Assembly: GCA_030710605.1 (NCBI GenBank)
Contig: CP092870.1
Location: forward strand, 98,298,592 to 98,362,591
DNA from: Cordylochernes scorpioides
Taxonomy: Eukaryota; Arthropoda; Arachnida; Pseudoscorpiones; Chernetidae
Length of the DNA: 64,000 bases
Direction of reading: 5' to 3'
In this document: piece by piece, positions 32,495 to 45,099 of the stretch
Layout: the number at the start of each line of letters is the position of its first letter
Position numbering within the stretch: the first letter of the stretch is position 1
Made by a program: the position numbers and the translations under genes
Notes under the pieces: generated by a model
What the model saw: the letters and a program-made list of their open reading frames with translations, nothing else
What the model was told of the DNA's origin: nothing
Database searches by the model: none

Positions 32495-35400
32495 TCAAGC
32501 ATAATGATCTTCTCTATCAGTGGCCATGGTCTCTGGATCCTCAGCATTGCTGAAGTTGAGGAAGTGGGACGGCCGGTGGATCTCATGGTAGAACTCCTTG
32601 GGATCGGAGAGGTGGAGCTCGTATTTCATGCTGGGGTTGTGTTTCACCCCCATGAAGTTGAAGTTCCAGGATCCCTGAGCTGGTACCATGAAGAAGCCCA
32701 GGAAACGGTCAGAGAGGAGGAGCTGGACTCTCTCGTAGTGGGAGGGGAGGTAGCCCTTGGGGTTGTTGCCCCTGTCTGTGTTCTGTCGGCCCCATCATAG
32801 CCGCTGGGGGTGAGCTTGTAGGCTGTGAGGGAGCAGGAGCCCGGAGTGAAGCTGCAGGTGATGACGATGGTCTTCTCTCCATCCCAGAGGTTGGGGTTGT
32901 TGGTCATGACCTTGGCATGTGTGGTGACATCTTGGGGGGAGAGCTGGGGCTGCTCGTTGGGCTGGGTGTGGATCCACCCCAGAGCCTCCATCTCACTCAG
33001 GTACTCGTGGCCCGGCAGCAGGTTGGGGAGGTGGATGGTCTGGTGGGTGCCCCACTGAGGGGCCATCACAATACACCGGATCTCCTTCACCTGGGGGTTC
33101 TCGCTGGGGGAGATGCCGTACAGGTAACCAGAGATCTGGGTCCTTAGGTCAGAGATGGTGATGAACTTCTTGAGGATGTTCTCAGGTAGGATGTAGGTGT
33201 AGCCTGTCTCCTTGATGTCATCTGAGGAGACGTAGATGTGGTTGGTTCTCAGGTATAGATTGGTGGCTGAAATGGCTCTCACACGCCACTCTGTCTTGGA
33301 GGCAAAGGTCTGGGTTTCGTAGTTGCTGGTGGTTGAGGTGATGATCTCATCACCGTGTTTGTTGACTGTTCTGGTTGTAGTTTCTGTCAGCTGGGATTGC
33401 TCCTTGGTCTGCTTCTCAATCTCAGCGATCTGCTGTCTCTGGGCGGAGGGGGCAGAGATCTCCATACCCAGGATGATGTCTCGGATCTCACTCTGGGTGA
33501 GAGAGGCCACGTTGACGTTGTTCTTCTTGCCATAGTCCGCCAGGATGAGGTCCTTGAGGGACACCTCCACCTTGATCCACTCCTCATCTGTCAGGGTGGG
33601 CCAGATATGATGGACTTCTGTAATGGTGGTCTTGTCCGGCTTCAGGATTACCTTGGTCCTCTCGTTGTTAACATGGAGAGCTCTCAGGATCAGGATGAGC
33701 CTGGAGAAGGCAGTGTAGGAGGAGATGGTCTTGAGCCAGTCATCGTAGAGGTTGAAGAGCACCATCTGGGGCTCTGTGGCCTTCAGGATGAGATCTCCAA
33801 ACTTCTCCACCTTCAGACAGGCCTGGAAGGGGAGCTGCAGCTCACTGCCCTTGATCACAATGTTGGGGAAATCCAGCAGATGCACCTCAAGGGGATCCAA
33901 CATGCCCTTCCTGGTCACAATGATCTGCTTGGGCTGTTCCTCCACAGGCAGGGATCTGATCAGGGCTGCCACTTCCTCAGCAGTCTTCCACTTGGCCAGC
34001 TGGCCCAGACGTTTCTGTCCTGCCCACACAGAGGTGTGGATGATCTTCAGGAAGAGCTGTCCAGTCCTGGGGTTGAAGATAAAGATGGCCCCATTGATAG
34101 GCTTGGTGGTCAGATTGCCTTCAAAGGTCTTGTGGATGGTCACACGGTACACATTGGTGTCATCCACGAACCAGATGATCTGGTTGGAGAAGAGCTCTCC
34201 GTAGTTCTGGGATGACAGGTAGGGCTCGGTGGGTTCGGATGAATAGAGCTGGAGACCTTTCCTGATACGTTCCCTCAGCACATAGAGGGCAGGGTTGGCC
34301 TTCATGATCTTGGCCATGGCTTGCTGGATGAGGACCTTGCAGCCAGGGAACCAGTGTCCGTAGGCAGAGTGGAGGTTGTAGGCCAGGTCTATGGCAATCA
34401 GCACTCCTGTGGGGGACGGGTAGATGCTCATGTTGTCTGTGGTGTAGTCCAGGAACTTGGCTCTGGCATATCTCTCAATATCATGAGAGTCATAGTCCCC
34501 CCACCGGAGCTGGACATCTATCCAGTACTTCTGGGTGGTGGTGCCATCCATGGTGTCTTTGCTGTCAGCCAGCAGGGAGGGCCTGGAGACACTCCACTTG
34601 TAGGCAGCAAAGAGGAGGATGTCTGCGCAGGAGCTGTTCATCTTGTAAGATTTGCGCGGGTGGATAGTTTCCTTTTGTACTGTCTCAATCTCTAGGGCAT
34701 CCAGTTCCTGGTCAAACACTTGACAGAGGTCCATGACAATGGACTCGTGGACCTTCTGCCACAAGTGAGCCCTGAAGATTTGGATCAGGGAGATCTTCAG
34801 GGTGGGGATCTTGCCGTGCATGAAGATTCCTGTAAGGTCCAGCTGCACTTGGAAACCCACGTAGACATTGGCCCTGTTGATGGTAGGGGACCACCAGAGG
34901 GTGAACCTTCTGTTGGGGATCTGGTTTAGACCAGAGCGCTGGGCATTGGTCAGCTTCTTGTACTTCATGGACTCCTCGAAGCCGCTGGCCTTCTCCCAGA
35001 AGAGACCCTCCCAAGTTGGGAAGTAGGTTCCCTTGAAGAGGGTGTGTTCCAAGATTCCCTCGACTCCTCCCAGGGCTTGGATCATGTCTGTTCTGTAGTT
35101 GTTGAGGTTCCAGAGCTTGCCGTCGTGCCTCTGGTGGGTCCACCAGAAGGGGTTCTGCTTCAGCACCTGGTACTGCTTAAAGTCTGTGCGCACCCTCCAG
35201 CCCTTGTCGTACGCTAGAGTGTGTCTGTCCTTCTGGAAGAGGGTGTTGATACGGGGAATACCTCTGTCCCAGCTGTCTTCCAGATCTTCCAAGGTCAGCC
35301 TCCTGTTCTGGGCGAGAGCCTCTTGTCTCTTGAGGGCATACTCTGCCCACACCCTCTGGGAGTCTATGAACTCACTCTCCCAGGGCTGGATGTAGCGGTA

Positions 35401-38400
35401 CAGGTTAGGAATGACCTGGTCCTCATCGTGGGACATGCCGGACCTGAAGTGGGTGATGCCCACATCAGTCTGCTTGGACCAGCGGAGGTCGGACTGAGGG
35501 ATGAGGACATGCCCCATGGAGAGCATGCCAAGGCCTCCCAGTTCCTTGGGAGTGTAGAACACCACTGGGGGGAAACGGGAAGGCATCTTGGAGTTGAGGC
35601 CGATCTTGATCCTGGTCTGGATCTTGTTCTCGCACTTGACCAGGAGGTCCAGGAGTTCCTGGGTGTTGACAGCGGACTCCCTGAAATAGGTCATGAGGCC
35701 AATGAGGGCCGTGTTCCACTTGTTGACAATCTTGGTGAAGGTGGTGGAGCCAGAAGCCATCAAGATCTGGCGGACCCTATTGTGGAACCTCTGCAGGGAT
35801 TCATCATCCACACGGAGGAAGCACTGGGCTGTCCTCTCTTTAGTCACTTCATTCTGGAGATTCCACACCCCATCCTTGTGGGTGAACTCCTCGTGGGTCA
35901 TGCGGCACTTGGGCAGAATGCGGCACTCAAACCCACACATGTTGAACAGCAGGTTGGGGTTGTCCTTGCTGTAGACAGATACAAAGCTGCTCTCCCAGTT
36001 GATGGTAGTCACAGACCTGGGGAGTCTGTTCTTGATGTCCCAGAACACGGCTCTGCCCAGGTTGACATCGTGCTTCATCAGTCTCATCCTGGCATCTCTG
36101 GGCCAGCACTTCTTGTTGTTGTAGCCCACAATGTTCTCGTTGTTGGGGTCGGGGTGCTCGGTGAGGTAGCGCTGGATCAGATCCCTGGCCTCCTCTGCTG
36201 TGAACCGGAAGCAGATGTGGATGCGGTCGATGTACCGGGAGTAGAGGCGGATGGGATGGCAGATCTCAGAGGCCACATCCTGGAATGTGAGGAAGTCATT
36301 GGGCATCTGCGGGGGTCCCGCCATCTGGCTGGCTCTCTGGAGTCCCAGGACCAAGAGGTCCAGCACCAGTCCGTAGTATTGAACAATGAAGGAGGAGAAC
36401 TGGAGCCCCCTCACAATCCCGTAGGAATTGACGTGGTTCATGTCCTTGTAGTTGATGGAGACGTTGTTCTTGGCTGTCATGTAGTCAGCAATGTTGTGGT
36501 CCACAATGAGCCGCAGAAGCCTGTTGAGCAGGGTTAGGTCCATCTTCTCGTACATTTTCTCAAACTTGGTCTCGCACATGACAGTGCACTCTCCCTCGTT
36601 GGTGTCCCACACGTCCTGGAGGTTGTTAATGCCCTGGCACCACTTGTACACCAGCAGGGGAGGTGGCTCAGAGTCTGCAGGCTTGATCCAGGGTGGGAAC
36701 AGCCTGCGCTTGTCTGCCTCGTACCAGAGGTACTGGTCCAAGTAGGCATCTGTGATCTTCTCCAGTGGCTCCACCTCGTACACAGGGATCAGGTGGCTGT
36801 AGAGGTCCATGAACTCAATCTTGACCTCCTTGAAGGATCTCTGGGTGAGGAGATGACGCTTGATCCTGGACAGGGCTTCGTGGGGGTTGTCATAGGCTTG
36901 TTCAATCAGACCAAGCTCTTCCCTCTGGTTCTGATTCAGACGGCTCTTGACACTGTAGGCCTCCTTGAGTCTCTCCAGGGCCAGAATGAGCTGCTTGGTG
37001 TCGTGCTTGTAGGAGAGGGGAGGGAATGGGATGGGGGAGAACCTGCGGCTCTCCAGCCAGTGCACCGTGGTGGTGTATATGGCCACAGCTTCCTCCGCAC
37101 TGATGTAGGGGCCGTCCTTCAGGTAGTTGTGCTGTCTCTCCTGCTCTTGCTTCAGGTAGAGACGGGTCAGTCTCCCCAGGTTCTTCTTGCAGACAGTCTT
37201 GTCCACAGTGGCTCCTCTGCGGATTCTCTCCCTGTTGTAGTGAGCCGTGTTGGTCCACCAGTCAGCCTTCATTTTCACGAATCTGAGGATCATGTTCTCA
37301 ATGGGCAGGGGGAGGTTGGGGACCTTCCACGGGGTGTTGGCCTTCCAGCATCTCCAGGCTTCACTCAGGTGTTGGAGGATGGTCCTAGCTTTGTTGTGCT
37401 TGATGCCCTCTGGCATCATGTCCAGGATGTCGTGCATGACAGAGGCCCGCAGCTCCAGGTCAAAGTGGCTCTCCACCCGCTGCTTGGTGACAGTCTTGGC
37501 CACACCCTTGGAGTGCCGGCCCTCGAACTGGCGGGAGAGAAGGTTGCCCAGCCAGCGCTCCAGCAGGGGGGTGACTCCTCGCAGGAAGAAGAGCCAAACC
37601 CTCCAGCCAGGAGCCCAGAATCCACAGCCGGGTCCCTTGCCCACAGAACCTGTGTTGAAACGGTAGTAGATGACATGCTTGAGATCCTTGTTCATACGAA
37701 TCTGCCTCATCAGCTTGTACTTGTACCGGTACATCCCGGTGAGCTGGCCAACGTGGGCAAAGATATACTGGAGGCCATCAGCCAGCTGGTAGGCATCGAC
37801 GTTGTTGAGCCTGTACTGCACATGGCTGTCCACTATCAGCTTTGTGAGACGGAGGATCTCACGGCAGAGATGGAAGGCATTCCCGAACCTCGACTTTTTC
37901 CTCTCCTTCGTGGTGAGGGTCTTGACAGGCTTCAGGTTGAAGTTGTAGTCAAGGTGGAGGTAGTTGAGGTTCTTGCGGTGAATGAGGAGGTTGAGCATGT
38001 TGTAGCCTTGCTTGCACACCTGGAGCCCTGCCTCCACCCAGTCAATGGTGGTGGTCTGGAAGAACTTGGTGGCCTTGAAGGACCGGAAAAGCTGTCTCTT
38101 CTTCTGGGGTTTGGGGGGCTTGTGCTTCAGGGCATTGAGCACGTAGTACTTGAGGAGCTTCTGGTAGGAGACCCTCACTTTGACTGGCATTCCTGGCGGG
38201 CAGTGCTCCCTGTACCAGGACTTGACCAGTGGGACATCGAGGGCCCTCCTAGTCCGGCCGGACCTCAGGTTAAAGGGCCTGGGAGCCCAGAGGAGGGAGA
38301 TACCATTGGCTGTGTTGTCTGTGTACAGGGGCTTGTTCATCAAGAGGGGGGTCACATACTCCGGGAGTTCAAACTCCTCGTCATCTTCAGGCAGGATGTC

Positions 38401-39564
38401 AATGTTCTTCACAGCATGTCTCTGCGAGATGGGGTTGATGAGGGGGTCGAAATAGAAGGCTGGGAGATCTGGGTCTTCTGTCTTGATGAACACCACGTTG
38501 GGGGCGTGGTACCAGGAGAGGTGGACGTAGTGAGGGAGGTTGTTGTAGAGGTAGGGGAAGGCGATCCTGTACTCCGTGCGGACAGGCTGCCGGATAATGA
38601 TCTTGTTGATGTCATTGAATTCATTCCAGTCTTCATCAGCCGCTGTCGTGTCCTTGATGAGGGGCTCAAACTTGGGACCCCCGGGGATAGCCATGTTGAG
38701 AGCCTTCGCGGTGAAGAAAGACTTGAGGTCAAAGAGGTAAAAATAGTTTTCGTCCACCAGCTCCGTGATGAGTTGGTTGGCCATCCGGTACAGAGTGGCC
38801 ATCTGGGGCAGGGCCAGGTTCCAGTGGCGGTAGGTGGGGCCGTTGACATGCTTGGTGTCCACCAGGGGCTTGTGGTCGTAGAACCACTTCATCACCTGGG
38901 CATCCTCATCTGTATCCAACTCCATCTGGATGGCTTCCAGGGGCTCCACGTCCAGGATGTTGTCTGCATAGTCCAGGGGGGGTTCTTCATCGTCAAAGGG
39001 AGGGAACCTCATCCTCTTAAAGTGTCTTCTGTCCCTCTTCTCTCGTCGCATCATGATCCAGATGGATCCCCATTGGGCGATGTAGCAGGGCTCAATGACC
39101 CAGGGGATCTCATTGACAAAGGTGATGGCCCCGGTGATGTGATAGAGCACTTTGACATCGCGGATCTGTTCCCAGGGCATGGGCATGTTCTCTAGCAGCT
39201 TGAGCACAGCATGAGGCATGTACTTGAGGGAACCTAGGTAGACCCGCTTGTCATGGCGGTACTTGCGGCTGCTCATGTCCCCGTGGTCCCTGATGATCTT
39301 GCGCAGATGCTCTGGGGGCATGTCTTCCTTCTGAGCGTCAACAAACCCAAACTTCCTCTTGTCTGCATACCTTTTGGACTGGAGCTGCTGCCAGCGCCGA
39401 GCCTTCTCCTGCAGGCGTTCCTCAGAGTTGGCCTCCATCTGCTGCTGTTGTTGCTGCTGCTGCATCTGCACGGCAGCCATCTGGGCGGCTGCCACGGCCT
39501 GCTGCTGGGCCAGCATTCCTATCATGTAGGACTGGTCCAACACAAATGTTGGCTGGAGTGCCAT
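32495..39564 (-). CDS. PRPF8: PRPF8, core spliceosome factor, one exon with a 1-base deletion
   Basis: Prp8 is the large U5 snRNP protein that cradles the spliceosome active site in the nucleus. The product (about 2356 residues, human 2335) matches human PRPF8 very closely, as remembered, from the 'LQEKAR' block at about residue 50 onward. Domain order by homology: PRO8NT and PROCN, RT-like core, endonuclease-like domain, RNase H-like domain, and Jab1/MPN at the C terminus, ending HYA. The start at 39564 has an in-frame TGA two codons upstream. The N terminus carries a Gln/Ala-rich run (about residues 19-42) instead of the human proline-rich leader. There are no introns. At about 32795 one base is missing: the frame runs from 39564 to there, and the last 99 codons lie one frame over. 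Either an assembly error or a real lesion is possible. Codons are GC-rich compared with the AT-rich flanks. No poly(A) tail or target duplication is visible. Confidence 0.93.
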
Positions 39565-39956
39565 CTTTCACTGCCACACACACCACTCCATTACTACAAC
39601 ACTTCTTAGATTACTACCTCACCATTCTTATACATTTTAAACCTGCCATGAGCATCCACCATTGTAACTCTACCTCCAATAAGAGACCAGGAATTTTTTA
39701 AACAGTCTCTCATGGTAGGTAGGTTCTACTTAAAATATACATGTGTAAAGGATACAGGAAAAGGCAAAAAAAAAAGGTCTCTCAATGTATAAACCCATTG
39801 AATCTAAAAAAGAAACAAGACCAAATAAGTGTGCCACAATTTGATAGCAGTTTTAGGATCATCTTCAAACCAGAATCTAATGACTGCAGGGTAGCACAAT
39901 GCTCTATATAAATGAAATATCGAATTGGGAAAATTTTTTTTTTGTTAAAACCAAAA
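39565..39956. other. PRPF8 upstream region
   Basis: Just upstream of the ATG the minus strand reads 'tgtgtggcag' then 'tgaaag', so a 5'-UTR splice acceptor is possible. No TATA box or clear promoter is seen here. Confidence 0.35.
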
Positions 39957-40200
39957 AACAAGGTAAAAAGAGACCAAATCCAAATCAATAAATAGTGTGT
40001 AACATTTCAGTAACAACGCTATTACCTAAATACATTTACACTATTTATTGATTTGGTTTGATTACGATAAGGCACAATTTGGATTATAGATTATAAACAC
40101 ACGGTAATAAGACCAAATCCAAAACTACACACTATTTATTTATTTGGTCTTATTACCTTGTGTTTGGTTTGATTACCTTTGGTTTTTAACCTATAATACA
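39957..40200. repeat. Palindromic family P, rearranged copies
   Basis: Two nested partial palindromes (about 39957-40065 and 40100-40165) carry 'agaccaaatccaaatcaata', 'cactatttattgatttgg' and 'gcacaatttggattatagat'. Confidence 0.65.
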
Positions 40201-40986
40201 AATTGTACCTGATCATTGTCAAAACCAAAGTCCCAGACATGACAACTTTTATATGATAGGTTAGAAGAGATAAGGAAAAAAAAGAGGAATAAATATCTGA
40301 ATTTTCAATTGAATGGGGTAAAGCCTGAAAACAATCACCAAGACAAGGTGTAAGATGGTGGCTTTCCTTGATTTATTAAAGAAAAAAAGTATTTTTGGCC
40401 AATATATCAAAGTAATCATATCCACGTGCGACTAAAAGTTGCTTGTTTGTACTATCTATCAAAATTAACTATTATTGATTTTTTATAGACACACAATTTT
40501 TTTTTTTTTTTCTTAATATTTGGCTACCAATTTTTCCACATAATTTAAACTATTTTTCAAATCCCAAGTTACCACTATTTTTTTTCTTCTTTATACTCTC
40601 TGTTCTTGTGTATCATTCTCACATCTTAAATGCTTCTCTTTATTTCTTGATATGATCCTTACACATACATTCTTCTTCCCCTCATTTTAACCCTCTCCAC
40701 AACTTTCATAAAATTCATCTCAATAGATGTTCTGTCTGATTGGTGGTGTCCTCTCATGGAGGTTGTTCTACTGTATTTTCATTTTTGATCTGCTCTTTTT
40801 TTTTTTTAAACTGCTCCCAAAAGAGTCAGTTTTGTTTTGTTTTTTATCTTTGTACTCTAGGGATGTGAAGCGGTTAATATCCATAGGTTTCAATTATTTT
40901 TGACATTTTTCCATTGTGCAAGGCTGATTTTCTAGTAGTGTCACATACAAAACATTTCTAAATTTGGTACACATTTAAAGCTAATA
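40201..40986. other. AT-rich stretch, no gene seen
   Basis: Contains a short family D end ('ctctcatggaggttgttcta', about 40752-40775) and otherwise T-rich simple sequence. Confidence 0.4.
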
Positions 40987-41165
40987 CAGTTAAACCTGTC
41001 TATAGCGCCCCCTCTAAATAACATCTTCCTCTCTATAGCGCCCGATTTTAAATACATAGTATGATGCGAGATTTACATTAAAAGTGACCTGTCTATAGCA
41101 CCCCCTCTCTATTGCACCCTATTTTGGTGAGTCCCAAGAGGGAGTGCTATAGACAGGTTCAACTG
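40987..41165. mobile_element. MITE family A, TA target site
   Basis: Begins 'cagttaaacctgtctatagc' and ends 'gctatagacaggttcaactg', with TA immediately outside both ends (40985-40986 and 41166-41167). Confidence 0.8.
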
Positions 41166-41445
41166 TAGTTAATATTTTTTCTTCATTAGGGTCATATAGT
41201 GCCATATAATGACTTCAACAAAGTCATGCAGGCAGGCCTGGGAGTAAACTATGGCATAGAGATGAAAGAATGGTAGTGAGGCAAAAACATGTGGCACCCA
41301 CAGAAAGCCAATGAGATAGTCAAGTTTTCTTGTCCTTGGGGGAAGAAATCGCTCTAAAAAGCTGAAGAGCCAAATTTATTTTTTTCAACAGCATAAATGG
41401 AAGAATGTGAGTGTTCTCTCATGGAGGTTCTACTGTATATATATA
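41166..41445. other. Spacer with a family D end
   Basis: 'gttctctcatggaggttcta' near 41413-41435 is the outer end of MITE family D. Nothing else is seen. Confidence 0.4.
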
Positions 41446-41622
41446 CAGTTAAACCTGTCTATAGCGCCCCCTCTAAATAGCGCTTTCCTCTCTATAGCGC
41501 CAGATTTTAAATATGTAGTACGATTCGATTTACATTAAAAGTGACCTGCCGATAGCATCCCTTCTCTATAGCACCCTATTTTGGTGAGTCCCAAAAGGGG
41601 GCGTTATGGACAGGTTTAACTG
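41446..41622. mobile_element. MITE family A, TA target site
   Basis: Begins 'cagttaaacctgtctatagc' and ends 'caggtttaactg', flanked by TA. It lies only about 280 bp from the copy at 40987, in the same orientation. Confidence 0.8.
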
Positions 41623-41649
41623 TATATATAATTTCTTAAAATGAAAGGA

Positions 41650-41800
41650 TTTAAAAGCACGAATGTTTCTTTTATACATAATACAAACTTCTACTGCCCT
41701 TACTGCGATGAAAAAATATATTGGGAGGGCTTGGCTCACCACTGATTTTAAATCTTTTCATTTTATGTGTATAATGGCGCGTTATTGCTTTGTGTTAATA
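41650..41800. repeat. Half copy of foldback family F
   Basis: 'ctactgcccttactgcgatg', 'gggagggcttggctcacc' and 'ataatggcgcgttattgctt' match the family F arm and its outer flank. Confidence 0.5.
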
Positions 41801-42149
41801 TAATTTCTTCTTTAGTTTCTTGTATTTGTATTAGATTCTGTTGAAATATGTTATTGTCTGAAAGCTTGCCAAGATTATATCACTTTAAGATAGGATTCTG
41901 TTAGTTTTTATTCCATCTTAGAAATGATATTCTGCAATTTCTCCTATTGTAATTATCTAAATTACATATTGCATTGGCTGCCGCGCAGAAAAGAATTGGA
42001 GAATAATTGTCCATATAGCCACCAGAAGTCAAATTTAACTTGGATGCTAACATCAACTTGAAGATAATGGTTTCAGGCTATGGTCCTTATCAAGGCAAAC
42101 TTTGATTTCATGATATTCATCAACTCTTCTGAATTTACAAAAGAGATAT

Positions 42150-42269
42150 ACACAAGGTAATAAGACCAAATCCAAATAAATAAATAGTGTGCGACGTTTC
42201 GGTAACAACGCTGTTACCGAAACGTCACACACTATTTATTTATTTAGATTTGGTCTTATTACCTTGTGT
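42150..42269. repeat. Near-perfect 120-bp palindrome (family P)
   Basis: 'acacaaggtaataagacc' to 'gacgtttcggtaac' reads the same on the other strand from 'gttaccgaaacgtc' to 'ggtcttattaccttgtgt'. The centre is between 42209 and 42210, with a loop of about 6 bases and only one or two mismatches along the arms. Confidence 0.9.
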
Positions 42270-42305
42270 TTATAATCTATAATCCAAATTGTGCCTTATC
42301 ATTAC

Positions 42306-44519
42306 AAAAGATATGTTTAGCTGCAATTCTCAACCTGTAACCCCAAAACATATTATTGACTGTATTGACTCATCCATTGATTAGCTCTACTCTTCCCTGG
42401 CAGACACCATCAACAAGCTTTACAAGCTTGATACCCTAATATGATTGAGTGGAGATAAGAAAGATGTGAAGCTGACAAAGTGGCGAGGTAAATTCTACGA
42501 TTGAAATTGGAAATTTTTTCAATGGAACCAAAATGTCTAGTAATCTATTTGAAGCTACCATCTTCAATGCTGTTACAGAAATGTCACATACTTGTTTGGT
42601 CTTGTTACCTTAAGATTTATCTTTAATAGGGTAAAAATCCTTTGTTTGGTTCAAGATTGGGTACTCATAAACTAAAGTCTCAATCTAGAAAATATTCCCA
42701 TCTTTATGTTTTAAATAAAAATACCCTCAAGGGAGTATTTGGTGAGATACTCATATCTGCAGTCCATCAGGCCTACTTGTGGTAAGCAAAAATTGTTTCA
42801 TTTCTAAATCAATCTATCATATTGACATATTCAGTGGCATCTTGCTTTCAGTAATCACCTGGAATGAGTATCTCACCGGGTATTTGTTCTTTAGATTATA
42901 GCTGGAATTTAAAAATAAATCCTAATTTTAATTAAGCATAATGCACAAATATATTGCTTCATTTTTTTTTTTTTGTTATTTGTAAATATGCATGATTGTT
43001 AGTTTTTAAAATGTCCCTTTGAAAAAGCCAAATCCAAGCAGCCGATGTACAATTAAAATAGTTATTTGGCCTTTTATTTGTCTTCGATGTTTTGGAAAAC
43101 AAATATTCTGTTTCGTGTGTATACATAAATGAAAACGAAATTTTATTTACGACTTGTTTTTTAAAAGGGGCAATATTTTTAAAATTGAAATGGTGCGTTG
43201 CCTGCCTTATATGTATTTACTTAAAAGTTATTCAACTGTACCGGGGATCAACGTGAGGAGGGTACCATAGAGTACGTAGTATAAATAAAATTGACTTACC
43301 TATTATCTATTAATAAAGGAAGTCACTTTTAAAATTATTTATAATATTATGATGGATTGTTTATATGTTTTTTATTTATATATAAGAGCATAATGTATTA
43401 AAATAAAGTTTATTTTTCTTTCGGTTTAAAAAATAAAAATGGCGTTCAATGATGATAGGCAACAAATCTGTTTTTATATATTTATTTTTTAATTTTTTGC
43501 TACAGTTAAAATAATTGAAATTGCATTAAGCGCATTACAAATTATTTTGCATATTTATACAGACTCAAAATTTAAATATTTAAAATCTAAACTCTTTCAA
43601 GATTGTCCCATAAAATATTATGTCGAGAAAATGAAAGTGGAAAACAAAGAACTGAGCAATATTGCGCCAAATATTGCGAATTATTTGCGAAAGAAGAACA
43701 AAGACCTCAAAAATTAAAGTATAATTCATAAATTATTTATTATAAAATATTTTCGATGCATTATTTGGATATGACACTAAGCTCTTGATTATATATTGGA
43801 AAATTTTAGCGGCGTGAGAGTATTTTCAGGTTTACTTATTCTCATAATTTTTCTTCAAATGTGCGATGTGTTAAAATTCCATACTTTATTATTTATCCTA
43901 AGTTAAAAAATTTACTAGGCATTAGAAGGTTGTAGAGAAAAATGTTTTATAAAAAAAAAGTTATTAGTTATATAATAAAACAGTATATAATAAGTGGGAT
44001 TTTGATGTAATAATTTTATTATTATGATTGTGTTAGGACATCACTGTATGCTACAATTCACCCAGAACCCCATCTTACCTAACCACGTATCACCCTTCCC
44101 CATCTAAGTTGCAAACCTCTGGTGATTGTGAGGTGTAGAGATGGAGCCTAAAACCACCTTCAGCCTTGCCAGCACCGAGCCACATGACCCATGGAAAATG
44201 ACTTGACCTCACCAGCACCAAGCCAGTCTCCAGTCTGCCTATCACTATGAACAAGCCAGAGACTCATGGTGGCTGATATCACCATCTTCAGGCATAACAC
44301 CAGCTCCACAACGAGCCCTGAATCTTTCCCAAGCTGACTCCAAGATACCCAGGTCCCACCATGCTAATTGTATTTTTAAATTATTTTATTTATATTCAAA
44401 ACTTTCTCTAATTCATATTTATTATTTTTATATATAAATTATCTTTAATATATTTTATTTTATCATTTTTTTTAAATATTTCAATTTTCACAGAAAGAAG
44501 GGTGATGATAGCCTTAGGG
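42306..44519. other. Long AT-rich stretch, no gene seen
   Basis: Holds 'acaagcttgataccctaata' (42418-42440), which recurs at 57120 and is related to 47890. A GC-richer patch lies at about 44080-44350. No frame, exon or family signature was found. Confidence 0.4.
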
Positions 44520-44880
44520 GGGTGAGTTCAGCAACACTGGGGACATTAAGCGGGATATTTAGAAAGATTGCATCCACTGTTCAGATGAGCTACAGACAGT
44601 CGATCATCTTCTCTTCAGCTGTCCAGTATTCCTGAGACATAGGATGCAAACAGCTATCCTGCTTGGACTGACCTACCTCAATCTTAGGTCTATGGCTAGC
44701 CTCCCTGACTCAACCTCAGCTGGTCAACTGGTTTATTTCAGCAATCAAAAAGGACGCGAGTAAAAGCACTCAGCACTAGTCCATACTAGTGAGCTGGATT
44801 CCCGTAGTTGGCGCTCCAGGAACCTGGATTATAAATAATATATTATCTCTCCTTAGAAATATTATTTTTTTCCTGAAAGC
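44520..44880 (+). pseudogene. LINE-B 3' fragment
   Basis: The frame at about 44570-44760 repeats the Cys/His tail motif of the LINE at 48377-49995: 'HCSDELQTVDHLLFSCPVF' here against 'HCQDEDQTVDHLLFTCPTF' there. It ends with the family's 'gtagttggcgctccaggaac' signature and AT tail. Only the C-terminal end remains. Confidence 0.7.
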
Positions 44881-45099
44881 GGAAATCTACCGATAGCTGC
44901 TAAGTAGAGGCGGAAAGCCAAGGTCGCTTGCCTGGCTGCTGCTTTGGTCGCCCTTTTCCAATCCTGGACTTGGGTTGTTGGATGGAGAGGTAGGTGGGCT
45001 AGATGGGTGATTGTAAACTAAATAGGTCTCTAGTTTTTTGTTTATATATATATGTTGTATCCGTCTTGGTCGAATGGAAGGGCACGACCGTTGTGCATG

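Noticed and set aside
36793-39195. 800-codon plus-strand open frame, with others at 33355-34215 and 35221-36537
   Set aside because: They lie antisense to PRPF8 and arise from its GC-rich third positions. Their translations are low-complexity mirror products with no family resemblance.
32644-39564. PRPF8 as a typical processed pseudogene
   Set aside because: Not accepted as the main call. Apart from one missing base the frame is intact over 7 kb, the signals after the stop look like a normal 3' UTR, and no poly(A) tract or flanking duplication is visible. It remains possible.
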